Below, piece after piece: positions 17,445-26,527 of a DNA stretch of 64,000 nt (the first letter of the stretch is position 1; every line of letters starts with the position of its first letter). This stretch comes from Bacillus sp. sid0103 (GTDB lineage: Bacteria; Bacillota; Bacilli; Bacillales_B; DSM-18226): NCBI RefSeq assembly GCF_019219025.1, contig NZ_JAHUWN010000027.1, positions 1-64,000 of the forward strand, in the 5' to 3' direction. The notes under the pieces were generated by a model. It saw only the letters and a program-made list of their open reading frames with translations, ran no database searches and was not told where the DNA came from. The position numbers and the translations under genes are program-made.

Positions 17445-18941
17445 TTAAACCCCCCCAGTTGCAAAATATAAAATATTTTTATCCGTAATTTCAGTGCCTT
17501 CAAGTACTTTTTTAATCTTTCCATCATAGAGAACAATCGTACGATCTGCGAGTGATACAAGTTCAGGTAATTCTGAAGAAACAACGATAATGGCCATCCC
17601 TTGTTCTGTTAATTGGCGAAATAACATTTGTAGTTCCGTTTTGGCTACTATATCAATTCCTTGAGTAGGTTCATCAAGTAATAGAATTTTAGGTTTAAGA
17701 TTTAAACATCTGGAAATTACAACCTTTTGGGCATTTCCACCGCTTAGCTTCCCAACTTTCTTTTTTGGATCACCTGGACGGATGTTTAAATGTTCAATAT
17801 TTTCTTTGGCAATCCTGTCCTCATCCTTAGATTTAAGAAGGCCTTTGGGGAATAACTGAGGCAGATTCGTTAAAGTAACATTTTCTTTTATTGACATACC
17901 AGGGATGATTCCTTCATTCCTACGATCTTCAGGGACCATAATAATCCCTAATCGAATAGCATCATGAATAGATTTTATCTTTACAACTTCACCATTTATT
18001 TGGATTGTTCCTGAGATTATTGGATCAATTCCTGAGATAGACCTTAGAATCTCTGTCCTACCACTGCCAAGTAACCCTGAAATTCCTAAGATTTCACCTT
18101 CAAAAAGTTCAAAACTTAGATTGCTGAATTTTTGTCCTGTCAGATTCTTTACCTGTAAAAGAGGACTAGCTTTTTTACCCGCCTTTTTCCTTTTTATGGA
18201 TGAATCGTACAACAACTCATTATCGCCAATCATCATATTAATAATTTGTTTCGTGTTTGTCTCTTGTGTTTGAAGTGTTTCAATTTTTTTGCCATCTCTC
18301 AGTACGGTGATCCGATTGGAGATTTCAAAGATTTCATCCATACGATGCGATACATAAATAATGGCTGTCCCTCTAAAGGTTAACGTTCTAATGATTTCAA
18401 AAAGTTTTGCCTGTTCATCCTGCGTTAACGCTGTGGTTGGTTCATCCATGACAATAATTTTCGCATCACTTGTGATGGCTCTTGCAATTTCGATAAGCTG
18501 CCTTTCCCCAATACTTAAATTTTTGACAATTTGGGATGGGGATAAATTCATTCCTAAACTATCAAGCAGCGTTTGTGCCTCTTTTTCCATCTGTTTATCA
18601 TCTAAGCGAATACCCTTTTTCTTTTCTCGTGAAAGAAATAAATTTCCAGCTACACTTAAGTTCGGCAATATACTTAACTCCTGAAAGATCATAGCAATCC
18701 CCTGTTCCTGGGATGAACTTCTTGAGTTAATTTGTACTTGATTCCCATCTATCAGAATACTGCCATTTTCAGGGCGATACACTCCAGCAAGAATCTTCAT
18801 TAAGGTTGTTTTTCCGGCCCCATTCCCGCCCAGCAAAGCGTGAACTTCTCCTTTTCTCAGGTCAAAGTCTACGTTATCGACTGCCTTAAAACCCGAAAAA
18901 ACTTTAGTTATTTGTTTCATTTCAAGAACATTACAAACCAA
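17445..18941 (-). CDS. Sugar ABC transporter ATPase, RbsA/MglA-like, two NBDs (system 1)
   Basis: 498 aa, TTG start at 18941 behind AGGGGGGG. First NBD: Walker A GGNGAGKTT, signature LSIGERQ, Walker B IIVMDEPTTAL. Second NBD: degenerate Walker A GLLGSGRTE and signature LSGGNAQK with Walker B ILLLDEPTQG. Energises import with the permease 16443-17444 and the lipoprotein 19009-20124. A hairpin at 18964-18990 sits in the 67-nt gap to the binding-protein gene. Confidence 0.9.
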   Translation of the reverse strand: MVCNVLEMKQITKVFSGFKAVDNVDFDLRKGEVHALLGGNGAGKTTLMKILAGVYRPENGSILIDGNQVQINSRSSSQEQGIAMIFQELSILPNLSVAGNLFLSREKKKGIRLDDKQMEKEAQTLLDSLGMNLSPSQIVKNLSIGERQLIEIARAITSDAKIIVMDEPTTALTQDEQAKLFEIIRTLTFRGTAIIYVSHRMDEIFEISNRITVLRDGKKIETLQTQETNTKQIINMMIGDNELLYDSSIKRKKAGKKASPLLQVKNLTGQKFSNLSFELFEGEILGISGLLGSGRTEILRSISGIDPIISGTIQINGEVVKIKSIHDAIRLGIIMVPEDRRNEGIIPGMSIKENVTLTNLPQLFPKGLLKSKDEDRIAKENIEHLNIRPGDPKKKVGKLSGGNAQKVVISRCLNLKPKILLLDEPTQGIDIVAKTELQMLFRQLTEQGMAIIVVSSELPELVSLADRTIVLYDGKIKKVLEGTEITDKNILYFATGGV

Positions 18942-18963
18942 GATTACCCCCCCTAGAAATGTC

Positions 18964-18990
18964 TCTGGGTTAAATTGAATCTAACCCAGA
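18964..18990 (-). terminator. Attenuator-like hairpin after the binding-protein gene (system 1)
   Basis: TCTGGGTTA/TAACCCAGA with no U-tract. Hairpins here usually stabilise the binding-protein mRNA or reduce read-through. Confidence 0.5.
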
Positions 18991-19008
18991 AACAAAAGTT
19001 TTAACATA

Positions 19009-20124
19009 TTAATTGGCTAAAGTCTTTTGAAATACAGTCTTATATTGTTCTTTAACGTTTTCTGGTGAAGTAGGTAATGTTGGCACTGTTACATATTTAG
19101 GAACTTCGCCGCCTGCAAGTTTTTTCAGCACGGCTAAAGTCTTATATTTTCCTTCTGCATACAAGTCTTGAGAAGAAGTGAAAACAACGATTTGATTTCC
19201 TTTTGCCATACCTTGCGCTAAATGGTCACTTAAGTCATGCGTTACAACAAATACATCATCACGTCCAGATGTTCTTACCGCTGCCTCCATCCCTAATGCC
19301 GGTGTTTCATAAACGCCAAATCCTCCGACTACATCCGGGTGTGCAGTTAAGATATTTTCAAATTCTTGCTGAGCCTGGTCTGCTGTATCAGCCTGACCCC
19401 TGGCAACAATTTTATACCCTTCTTCACGAACAGCATCTTCGAACCCTCTAACCCTTTGTTCACATGTTAGAATATAGGCTCTTAAACCCATCGTTGCTAA
19501 CGATTTACTTTTAATTCCTTTTTCCTTCAGTTTTTCTACCAATGCCTTACCTGCTGCAAATCCACCGCCGTAGCCATCTGGATCTACTAAACTAGTAAAT
19601 TTACCTTGATTCGGAGGACCGCCGCCAAGGACAACCGGAATATTGGACTCATTTAATTTCTTTACCGCTGGTCCAAATGCAGCTGTATCTACCCCAATAG
19701 CTACAACTCCATTTACCTTTTGCAGGATTAAGGACTCAACGTCACTCATTTGTTTATTTAAATTTCTTTGTGCATCGGTTTGAACATATTTTCCGCCAAA
19801 TGATTCAACTGTTTCTTTTATCGCTTTGCCAATCACCTTCTCCGATGCAATATCACCAAAATGAACGGAATAGCCAATAAATGGTTTCATCTGTTTAATT
19901 TTTTCGGTTTCCTCAGGTGTTAATTCAAGAGATTCTACACCTGCAGCCTTTCCTAACACCTTTTCTTCTTTTAATGGTGGTAAAGCTGCTAACCCATTTT
20001 TAGCTTCCTTTTCAGTTGCTGGAGTACCTTTCGCAGCTTCCTGATTTGCTCCGCATCCTGCTAACAAACTAGCAACCATTAATGAGCTTGCTAAAATTGA
20101 AAATAATCTTTTGCTTTTCTTCAT
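19009..20124 (-). CDS. Sugar-binding lipoprotein, periplasmic-binding-protein type 1 fold (system 1)
   Basis: 371 aa from the ATG at 20124 behind GGGGGAAGG. Lipoprotein signal with lipobox LLAGC (lipidated Cys24), then a linker and a Peripla_BP_4 domain (QMSDVESLILQKVNGVVAIGVD). It is clearly diverged from the other two binding proteins of the island but keeps their architecture, including the ELTPEETEKIK segment. First gene of the system 1 transporter/OYE/fix operon. No TGTAATCGATTACA site is seen upstream. Confidence 0.9.
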   Translation of the reverse strand: MKKSKRLFSILASSLMVASLLAGCGANQEAAKGTPATEKEAKNGLAALPPLKEEKVLGKAAGVESLELTPEETEKIKQMKPFIGYSVHFGDIASEKVIGKAIKETVESFGGKYVQTDAQRNLNKQMSDVESLILQKVNGVVAIGVDTAAFGPAVKKLNESNIPVVLGGGPPNQGKFTSLVDPDGYGGGFAAGKALVEKLKEKGIKSKSLATMGLRAYILTCEQRVRGFEDAVREEGYKIVARGQADTADQAQQEFENILTAHPDVVGGFGVYETPALGMEAAVRTSGRDDVFVVTHDLSDHLAQGMAKGNQIVVFTSSQDLYAEGKYKTLAVLKKLAGGEVPKYVTVPTLPTSPENVKEQYKTVFQKTLAN

Positions 20125-20255
20125 TCTTATACCTTCCCCCCTGATCAAGAATAATCTTTCTTACAATTTCAATAGTACATGGATTTGAATTGCAAAAAAA
20201 TTAATAAAATTGCGAATAAAAGTACATATTATTGTTAACGCTTCCACAAAAAAAT

Positions 20256-20283
20256 AGCCTTCCCTCATTTAATTGGAAAGACT
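20256..20283 (-). terminator. Terminator of the extra ABC ATPase gene
   Basis: On the minus strand AGTCTTTCC/GGGAAGGCT (two G-T pairs) is followed by ATTTTTTTG. It separates the 20294-21769 ATPase from the binding-protein operon. Confidence 0.7.
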
Positions 20284-20293
20284 AAAAAGTTTT

Positions 20294-21769
20294 TTATTGA
20301 ATTGCAACTCTCCTAATTCTTTCTTCAGAAGCTTGGCTATGATGAATTTCATCTACAATTTGCCCATCACGCAACACTAAGATTCTATGGCACAACCCGA
20401 TTAGTTCAGAAATGTCGGAGGAGATGACCATTACCCCCTTTCCTTTCTGGGCAAGTTCATGAATGGCTAAATAAAGTTCACATCTTGAACCAATATCAAT
20501 TCCTCGAGTAGGTTCATTTAATAAAAACAATTCACTATCGGCGACTAACCATTTTCCCAGAATAACTTTTTGTTGATTTCCTCCGCTCAAATACTTAATT
20601 TGATCATGGATATGTTTTAATTTGATATCTAGTTCCATTACCTTTTCTAATGCAGTATCCCTCTCATCATTTAGTCTAATAAATTGCCATTTATTGAATT
20701 TATCTAAACTGGATATGGTAAGATTTTGCGATATATCCATATTCGTTAAAAGCCCTTCTTCGAGACGATTTTCGCTAACGTATCCAATACGCTCTCCTAC
20801 AGCCTCGTAGGGATGCTCTAATTCAATTTCTTTACCCCGCCAAAAAACATTGCCAGAATCTTTTGTCACCTGTCCTATGATAATTTTTGATAACTCCGTT
20901 CGGCCAGACCTTGATAAACCCGCTATTCCAAGTATTTCTCCTTCATATAATGAGAGGTTAATATTCTTTAATAACGGCAACCGGGACAAATTCTCAACCC
21001 TTAACATCTCTTCACCGTTATGATCGAAAATAGGTGGGAAATAATGATGAATATCCTTTCCGATCATTTGTTTAACAATTTCACGTTTATTTACGGTTTT
21101 AATATCGTTCGTACTGATATGCCGGCCATCTCTTAAAATAGTCACCCGGTCACTGATTTTTATGACTTCATCCAATTGATGGGAAATAAAGATAATTCCT
21201 ATTCCTTGCTTTTTAAATTCTTTGATTAGTTTGTACAATCGATTACGTTCTACTTCATTTAAGTTTGCCGTTGTTTCGTCCATTATTAAAATTTTTGACT
21301 GTTTACTAAGCGCTCTAGCAATGGAAACGATATTTCGTTCACCAGGATCAATCGAAGAAACAAGTGCATTGGGGTTCATTGGACATCCAAGGAGTTCTAA
21401 TAAGCGCTTTGCTTCATTCTTCATCTTTAAAAAATTAGGAATAAATCCTAATAGTTTAGGGTAATTGCCTAAAAAGATATTTTCAGCAATGCTCATACTT
21501 CGAACTAACATTGGTTCTTGGTAAATAGTTGAAACCCCTAATTTTTGAGCTTCATTAGTAGAAGAAATTTTGACTTTTTCATCATCTATATAAATTTCTC
21601 CTTCATAAGGTGTATAAATGCCTGCAATAATCTTAATTAATGTGCTCTTACCAGCGCCATTTTCTCCGATAATCGCATGGACTTCGCCTGATTTTAATTC
21701 AAAGTCTATTCCATCTAACACTTTCGTACCAAAAAAAGACTTATGAATATTTTTCAATTCTAGAAGCAT
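20294..21769 (-). CDS. Additional sugar ABC transporter ATPase, two NBDs, without its own permease
   Basis: 491 aa from the ATG at 21769 behind GGTGG; the open frame continues upstream through hydrophobic codons without a start signal. NBD1: Walker A GENGAGKST and Walker B ILIMDETTANL (E then T instead of the usual EPT); its signature region reads SIDPGERN, degenerate. NBD2: GLSRSGRTE, signature LSGGNQQK, and Walker B LFLLNEPTRG (N for D). The downstream terminator isolates it from system 1 and there is no permease next to it. It may serve another permease or be decaying. Confidence 0.85.
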   Translation of the reverse strand: MLLELKNIHKSFFGTKVLDGIDFELKSGEVHAIIGENGAGKSTLIKIIAGIYTPYEGEIYIDDEKVKISSTNEAQKLGVSTIYQEPMLVRSMSIAENIFLGNYPKLLGFIPNFLKMKNEAKRLLELLGCPMNPNALVSSIDPGERNIVSIARALSKQSKILIMDETTANLNEVERNRLYKLIKEFKKQGIGIIFISHQLDEVIKISDRVTILRDGRHISTNDIKTVNKREIVKQMIGKDIHHYFPPIFDHNGEEMLRVENLSRLPLLKNINLSLYEGEILGIAGLSRSGRTELSKIIIGQVTKDSGNVFWRGKEIELEHPYEAVGERIGYVSENRLEEGLLTNMDISQNLTISSLDKFNKWQFIRLNDERDTALEKVMELDIKLKHIHDQIKYLSGGNQQKVILGKWLVADSELFLLNEPTRGIDIGSRCELYLAIHELAQKGKGVMVISSDISELIGLCHRILVLRDGQIVDEIHHSQASEERIRRVAIQ

Positions 21770-21920
21770 ATATCCACCTACCAAACAATACTTATTTATA
21801 TCTAATAGTTTATATGATGTTATAAAAAAAATAATTAAAAATATTGCGGTAAAACTATATATTATTGCCTTATAAAACGGCATCATTTTTTATAAACATA
21901 ATAAACGAATTTAATCGAAT

Positions 21921-21971
21921 ACATAAAGCTGTAATATTCCCTATGTTTTTGGAAAGATTACAGCTTTATGT
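21921..21971 (-). terminator. Hairpin overlapping the AraC gene stop codon
   Basis: Perfect 15-bp stem ACATAAAGCTGTAAT/ATTACAGCTTTATGT. The AraC stop codon is inside the stem; the U-tract is weak. Confidence 0.6.
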
Positions 21972-22775
21972 ACTAATTCTTCTATATTTCCCTGGTGGGT
22001 TTCCTGTCATTTTTTTAAATAGTAAATTAAAATAATTAGGGTTTTCATATCCTATGATAGCCGCAATCTCTCTTACGGAAAGATTTGAATGTTTAAGTAA
22101 TCGTTTGGCTTCTTCTATACGGCAATAAATTAGATATTGGATAGGCGGCAAGCCCACTTCTTCTTTAAAAAGATGCGCTAAATGGTAGGGACTTACATAA
22201 ACTATGTTAGCTAAATCGTTTAACGTCAGCTCACGTCTAAAATTTTCTTCTATATATTTTTTTACTTCAAGGCAGACTGGAGAAACGGAATGATGATTCG
22301 TATTTTTCAAAAGACGAGTAATTTTAATTATTATGGTTTGTAATATAGAGGTGATTACATCTTGATATCCAGAATGTTTCAAGTCATATTCACGTAATAA
22401 AGCATGAAAGTAGTTATGAATCTCATTTTTTTCTTCTAGCAAATGAATAATAGGAAGTTCCGTAGAATTTGTTAACCAACCTTTATCTTTACCATTGATA
22501 TGCAGATTTGAAAAACATATAGAAATCGCTTTAAGAGGATCAGCGATACAAGATTTTCCTTCGATAGGACTGAAAGGATTAAAAATAATAAGATCTCCAT
22601 CTTGTCCGATATAAGGTTTTTGTTCAAAAATAAACTCTCCACTCCCCTGATGTATATATATAATCTCTGTATATTCTGTATCGCAATGTTGTTTAAACCA
22701 ATTAGGACTATTTTCATTTATTTCTGTTATGGTAATAAATCGAGGAGAATTTAATATAATAGAGGATTTTCCCAC
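21966..22775 (-). CDS. AraC-family transcriptional regulator
   Basis: 269 aa, GTG start behind GGGGGAGA. N-terminal cupin-like sensor (IIYIHQGSGEFIFEQKPYIGQDGDLIIFNPFSP) and a C-terminal pair of HTHs: LTLNDLANIVYVSPYHLAHLFK and LSVREIAAIIGYENPNYFNLLFKK, ending in the standard TGNPPGKYR. Probably activates the adjacent ABC genes on binding a sugar. Confidence 0.92.
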   Translation of the reverse strand: MGKSSIILNSPRFITITEINENSPNWFKQHCDTEYTEIIYIHQGSGEFIFEQKPYIGQDGDLIIFNPFSPIEGKSCIADPLKAISICFSNLHINGKDKGWLTNSTELPIIHLLEEKNEIHNYFHALLREYDLKHSGYQDVITSILQTIIIKITRLLKNTNHHSVSPVCLEVKKYIEENFRRELTLNDLANIVYVSPYHLAHLFKEEVGLPPIQYLIYCRIEEAKRLLKHSNLSVREIAAIIGYENPNYFNLLFKKMTGNPPGKYRRIST

Positions 22776-22911
22776 GCTGTATCTCCCCCTATAGTAACAA
22801 ATGATTTAAGAATAATAATTGAGATTAATAAAAGGGGCCCCCTAGAAGTGCCTCTATGACCTGAGATACACTCCGAAAGCATTCATCTTTACTTTAGGAG
22901 CTTTTATTAAT

Positions 22912-22942
22912 AAAAGAGGCTCCCTAAATCCGAGCCTCTTTT
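22912..22942 (-). terminator. Terminator of binding-protein gene 2
   Basis: AAAAGAGGCTC/GAGCCTCTTTT stem, 9-nt loop, 145 nt after the stop at 23087. Confidence 0.7.
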
Positions 22943-22989
22943 CATTTCTTTCATCCGTAACCGTATTTTCAAGAATTACCGACTAGCTT

Positions 22990-23060
22990 GTTAGCTATTT
23001 CAAAGATTCCATAAACTCGATACTATATCCATCATTGAGTTAGAGTGAAACTTATATATC
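22990..23060 (-). pseudogene. Possible remnant of a Gfo/Idh/MocA dehydrogenase C-terminus
   Basis: In the 22776-23086 gap the minus strand reads …DGYSIEFMESLK-stop, with FTLTQ in another frame just before. The full gene at 1852-3039 ends FSPNFNDGYQIELIADAILES. The match is short and needs a frameshift, so this is tentative. Confidence 0.3.
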
Positions 23061-23086
23061 TTCAACGAATGGTTGCGATATTTTTG

Positions 23087-24253
23087 TTATTTTGCCGCAC
23101 CTTGAATAGATTCAGGTGCCTCTTGATGGTAAACAAGTTTCCATGCATCTAATACATTTTCTTTAGATACATTTAACGCAGGGACAGCTACATATGCTGG
23201 TGCTTCTTTACCAAGTAAGGCATAACCGGCTAAAATCGCTTCTGAAATTCCCTGGTCATATGGCAGCTGAGCACCGAGTCCCTTAATCATACCGCCTGAG
23301 GCAATATCCAAAGCAACATTTGTCCCTAAATCAATCGTCGTAATGACAAAATCTTTCTTTCCTGCGGTACGCGCTGCCGCTAAAGCACCTTCAGCCGGAA
23401 CGTCCCAAACGACAAACATTCCATCGAGATCACGATTTTTGGTCAGCATTCCTGATGCAACTTTCTCACCATCGTTAGGGCCAATGATACCACCTCTTGC
23501 CACTATTTTTATTTTCGGATATTTTTCCTTAATTGTTTTTTCAAATGCTTCTGTGCGCTGTTTTGTGACGAAGTAATCTGCATCATGATAAATCACACCG
23601 ATTTTTCCTTTTCCACCAAGCTTTTCTGCCATAATGTCCGCTGCTTGAACACCATTGCCATAGTTGTCAGCAGACACAACACTTACATAATCCTTGCCTG
23701 CTTCCAATCCGTTGGGTTTATTATCCATAAATACTACCTTCACCCCCGCATCTGTCGCTTTCTTAAAAGCAGATGCAGTTGAAACAGGGTCAACCGGGAT
23801 CCCTACGATAATATCCGGCATTTTCGCTAAAACAGTTTCGATATCAGATACTTGTTTTTCAGCCTTAAATTGGGCATCCGTAACGGCTACCACTTCAATT
23901 CCCATTCTTTTAAAGGTTGCTTTTAGGCCATCGATTTGTGCTGTGGCCCAGTCGTTTCCAGCATAGTGCATAACTAGAGCCGCTTTGTATTTTCCTTCTT
24001 TGATCTTTTGCACTTCTTCTTCTGTGAGCTGTAATGTTTTTGCTGAAACAGCCGCTTCTCCACTAGGACCTTTACTTAATATTTCTTGTTCAGGGATATC
24101 CTGATTTATGGTTATCGGACCTGAAACTGCGGTTGTTTCTTCTGTTTTTGTACCCTCTTTTTCTTTACTTCCGCTGCTTCCCTTGCTGCAGCCGACAAGT
24201 GCGATACTAGCCATTAATAGAATCATAGTAAGAATGGATAAAAACTTTTTCAT
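23087..24253 (-). CDS. Sugar-binding lipoprotein (binding protein 2), single-gene unit
   Basis: 388 aa. Signal with lipobox ALVGC (Cys22), a Ser/Glu/Lys linker, then a Peripla_BP_4 domain from about residue 48 (INQDIPEQEILSKGPSGE). Very close to binding protein 3 (31400-32569) and to the C-terminal domain of the hybrid kinase at 34812-37385. It has no ATPase or permease of its own and is bounded by terminators on both sides, with an operator-like site 53 nt upstream. It probably feeds the second ABC system. Start: ATG behind AAGGAGG. Confidence 0.9.
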   Translation of the reverse strand: MKKFLSILTMILLMASIALVGCSKGSSGSKEKEGTKTEETTAVSGPITINQDIPEQEILSKGPSGEAAVSAKTLQLTEEEVQKIKEGKYKAALVMHYAGNDWATAQIDGLKATFKRMGIEVVAVTDAQFKAEKQVSDIETVLAKMPDIIVGIPVDPVSTASAFKKATDAGVKVVFMDNKPNGLEAGKDYVSVVSADNYGNGVQAADIMAEKLGGKGKIGVIYHDADYFVTKQRTEAFEKTIKEKYPKIKIVARGGIIGPNDGEKVASGMLTKNRDLDGMFVVWDVPAEGALAAARTAGKKDFVITTIDLGTNVALDIASGGMIKGLGAQLPYDQGISEAILAGYALLGKEAPAYVAVPALNVSKENVLDAWKLVYHQEAPESIQGAAK

Positions 24254-24305
24254 TTTTTTGCCTCCTTATTTTTCTTGATTTTTAGTAGAAACGTAGCACT
24301 AAAGA

Positions 24306-24319
24306 TATAATCGATTACA
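24306..24319. promoter_or_regulatory. LacI-type operator, TATAATCGATTACA
   Basis: 13 of 14 bases match the consensus; 53 nt upstream of binding protein 2. Confidence 0.65.
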
Positions 24320-24416
24320 TTTAATATTCTTTTTATACTATGTAATTTTTGCATTAATATGGAAATCAAATTACTAGTATATAAATGTACTTACAATGTA
24401 AAAATTTCTAGAACAA

Positions 24417-24459
24417 GAGAGCCAACCTTGTAGAATATTAGCTATCAAGGTTAGCTCTC
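24417..24459 (-). terminator. Terminator of the second sugar operon
   Basis: GAGAGCCAACCTTG/CAAGGTTAGCTCTC stem (one G-T pair), 36 nt past the epimerase stop. Confidence 0.7.
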
Positions 24460-24494
24460 GTTTTAATTTCATCTTAAAAATATGAGGTTAATGC

Positions 24495-25340
24495 TTACTC
24501 CCAGCCAATTTCTTTTAATTTTTCTTTCAAATAAGCAATCGATGTTTTCGCATACCAATCTGGTTCGGACTGTCTGGCATGGAATCCGACTTCCATTGCT
24601 AGATATCCTTCGTAATTAATATCTTTTAATGCTCTTAATACAGCATCATAATCACATTTTCCTTGTCCAGGAGGGAGGCGGTCGCTGTCAGCGATATGAA
24701 CATGATGAAGCTTGTCCTTCATGCGGTAAACATAGTCACTGGCTACTTCATTTCGATATAATGCATGGAACGTGTCAAACATGACCTTGACATTATCCAT
24801 ACCTGACTGCTCTGCTAAAAGCAAGGCATCATCAGCTGTTTCAATTAGGTTGCTGTCTGCAGGAGTTGGTTCAACCACAAGTGTCACACCAAGATCCTTT
24901 GCATATTTGGCTACTTCAATTAAGCCTTCCAAGCTGTAGTTCCATGCTTCTTGCTGCGAAGTTCCAAACACAACCCAGCCGGCAATCCACATGACCGTCG
25001 GGCATTCCCATTCATGCGCTAAACGAACAACTTCCTTATAGTGATTGATGGTAAATTCTCTTTCTTCCTTTAAAGGAGAGCTTGGGTTCATCCCTGGACC
25101 GCCGCCTGGTGCTGGTAGCATGGATGAAACCTTTAAGTTCTTTTCTTTTAATAATTTTTTGATTTCTTGTCTTCTTTCAGGTGATAGATAGTCTGGCCAG
25201 GCATGTGGAGCAGCACAGCCAATTTCAATCGCATCGTAACCAAAAGAAGAAAGACGATTGATAACTTCCTCTAATGGATAAGAAGAAAGCCAGTTTGGAA
25301 AACTACTATACACCCATGTATTGAATGAAATACCTTTCAT
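24495..25340 (-). CDS. Sugar phosphate isomerase/epimerase, tagatose-epimerase/YcjR-like
   Basis: 281 aa. TIM barrel with the four metal ligands of this family in LVVEPTP (Glu), VMFDTFH (Asp), HHVHIADSDR (His) and LAMEVGF (Glu). The HVHIADSDR…PGQG block resembles D-psicose/D-tagatose epimerases and E. coli YcjR, a 3-dehydro-guloside 4-epimerase. Last gene of the second operon, after a dispersed repeat. Start: ATG behind AAAGGAGC. Confidence 0.87.
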   Translation of the reverse strand: MKGISFNTWVYSSFPNWLSSYPLEEVINRLSSFGYDAIEIGCAAPHAWPDYLSPERRQEIKKLLKEKNLKVSSMLPAPGGGPGMNPSSPLKEEREFTINHYKEVVRLAHEWECPTVMWIAGWVVFGTSQQEAWNYSLEGLIEVAKYAKDLGVTLVVEPTPADSNLIETADDALLLAEQSGMDNVKVMFDTFHALYRNEVASDYVYRMKDKLHHVHIADSDRLPPGQGKCDYDAVLRALKDINYEGYLAMEVGFHARQSEPDWYAKTSIAYLKEKLKEIGWE

Positions 25341-25376
25341 TTTGAACAGCTCCTTTTAATGTTTTTTACTTAGATA

Positions 25377-25457
25377 ACTGTCTAGCTACAGCGCCCCGCG
25401 GCTATTGGACTTCACTTATCTCCCTACGCCGCTAAACGGGGCGCTTCCGCTTTTCCT
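25377..25457. repeat. Dispersed Bacillaceae intergenic repeat
   Basis: TGTCTAGCTACAGCGCCCCG … CGGGGCGCTTCCGCTTTTCC, with inner arms GCGCCCCG/CGGGGCGC. Fuller copy of the element at 1800-1851. Confidence 0.65.
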
Positions 25458-26490
25458 ATTCCCAAACGAAAACAGCTTTTTCAGTTTTTCTTTCATCAAA
25501 CAAACGGAACGCTGTTTCAGCTTCTTCTAGTTTAAATTGGTGTGTCACTAATTTTTCAACAGGCAGATTTTTTCTCACAATGAATTCTGTAATTTCGTCG
25601 AACTCTTGAATTGGGAAGTACCATGAACCCATTACTGAAATTTGTTTACGAATTAACTGCTGACTTGGTTTGATTGTTGTTTCTTTGCTTTCGCCAATAA
25701 ATGCTACGCGACCATGCGCTCTTACACAATCTAGTGCATCATTTTCAGCATAAGGGCTTCCAGAACAATCAATCGCTGCGTCTGCGCCAGCCCCGTTTGT
25801 AATGCGGGCAATTTCTTCTTGCACATTCATTGCGCTTCCGTTAATCGTGTAATCTGCACCTAATTCCTTCGCAAGCTTTAAACGCTCATCCAGCATGTCA
25901 ACCGCAATAACCGTAGCGCCTAAGCCTTTGGCGATCATAACACCAGCTCCGCCCATAGGACCCATTCCAAAGATTACAAGGTAGTCTCTACCAGAAATTC
26001 CTAATCTCTTTTGAGCATGATAAAGAGTTCCCACTGCGTCTGTAGAAACGGCAGCAGTTACGAAGCTCATGCTATCTGGAAGTCTCATGCAGTTTTCAGC
26101 CGGAACTACCATATACTCAGCGTCGCCGCCATGAGAATCAAAACCAATGCACTTAAATTCTTTACAGAACATTTTGTAGCCGCTCTTACAATGAGCACAT
26201 TCACCACAGCCTAATGCTAAGTAAACGGCAACACGGTCGCCCGACTTGAAATTAGATACACCATTACCTATTTCCGTAATAACTCCAGCAGGCTCATGTC
26301 CAGGAACCGTGCATCCACATTTTGTTCCTTCAAAAACAGATGTTCCATAGTACAAGCTCATATCACTTCGGCAAATTGCTGAAGCTTTTAATTGAATTAA
26401 TACTTCTCCTTGACCTGGTGTTGGGATTTCAACCTGACGAATTTCTACCTTTTTGTCTCCTGGAAAAAATACAGCTTGCATTGTTGTCAT
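25456..26490 (-). CDS. Zinc-dependent medium-chain (MDR) alcohol/polyol dehydrogenase
   Basis: 344 aa. GroES-like N-domain with catalytic zinc ligands AICRSD (Cys) and PGHEPAG (His-Glu), structural zinc CGECAHCKSGYKMFC, and Rossmann GMGPMGGAGV. NAD(P)-linked oxidation of a secondary alcohol. MDR + epimerase + Gfo/Idh/MocA side by side repeats the enzyme classes of E. coli YcjQ-YcjR-YcjS, which interconvert gulosides and glucosides through 3-keto forms; the parallel is by class, not close sequence. Start: ATG behind GGAGGCAG. Confidence 0.9.
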   Translation of the reverse strand: MTTMQAVFFPGDKKVEIRQVEIPTPGQGEVLIQLKASAICRSDMSLYYGTSVFEGTKCGCTVPGHEPAGVITEIGNGVSNFKSGDRVAVYLALGCGECAHCKSGYKMFCKEFKCIGFDSHGGDAEYMVVPAENCMRLPDSMSFVTAAVSTDAVGTLYHAQKRLGISGRDYLVIFGMGPMGGAGVMIAKGLGATVIAVDMLDERLKLAKELGADYTINGSAMNVQEEIARITNGAGADAAIDCSGSPYAENDALDCVRAHGRVAFIGESKETTIKPSQQLIRKQISVMGSWYFPIQEFDEITEFIVRKNLPVEKLVTHQFKLEEAETAFRLFDERKTEKAVFVWE

Positions 26491-26527
26491 CGTACTGCCT
26501 CCAATAAGTTAGTTTGAATCACAAAAA

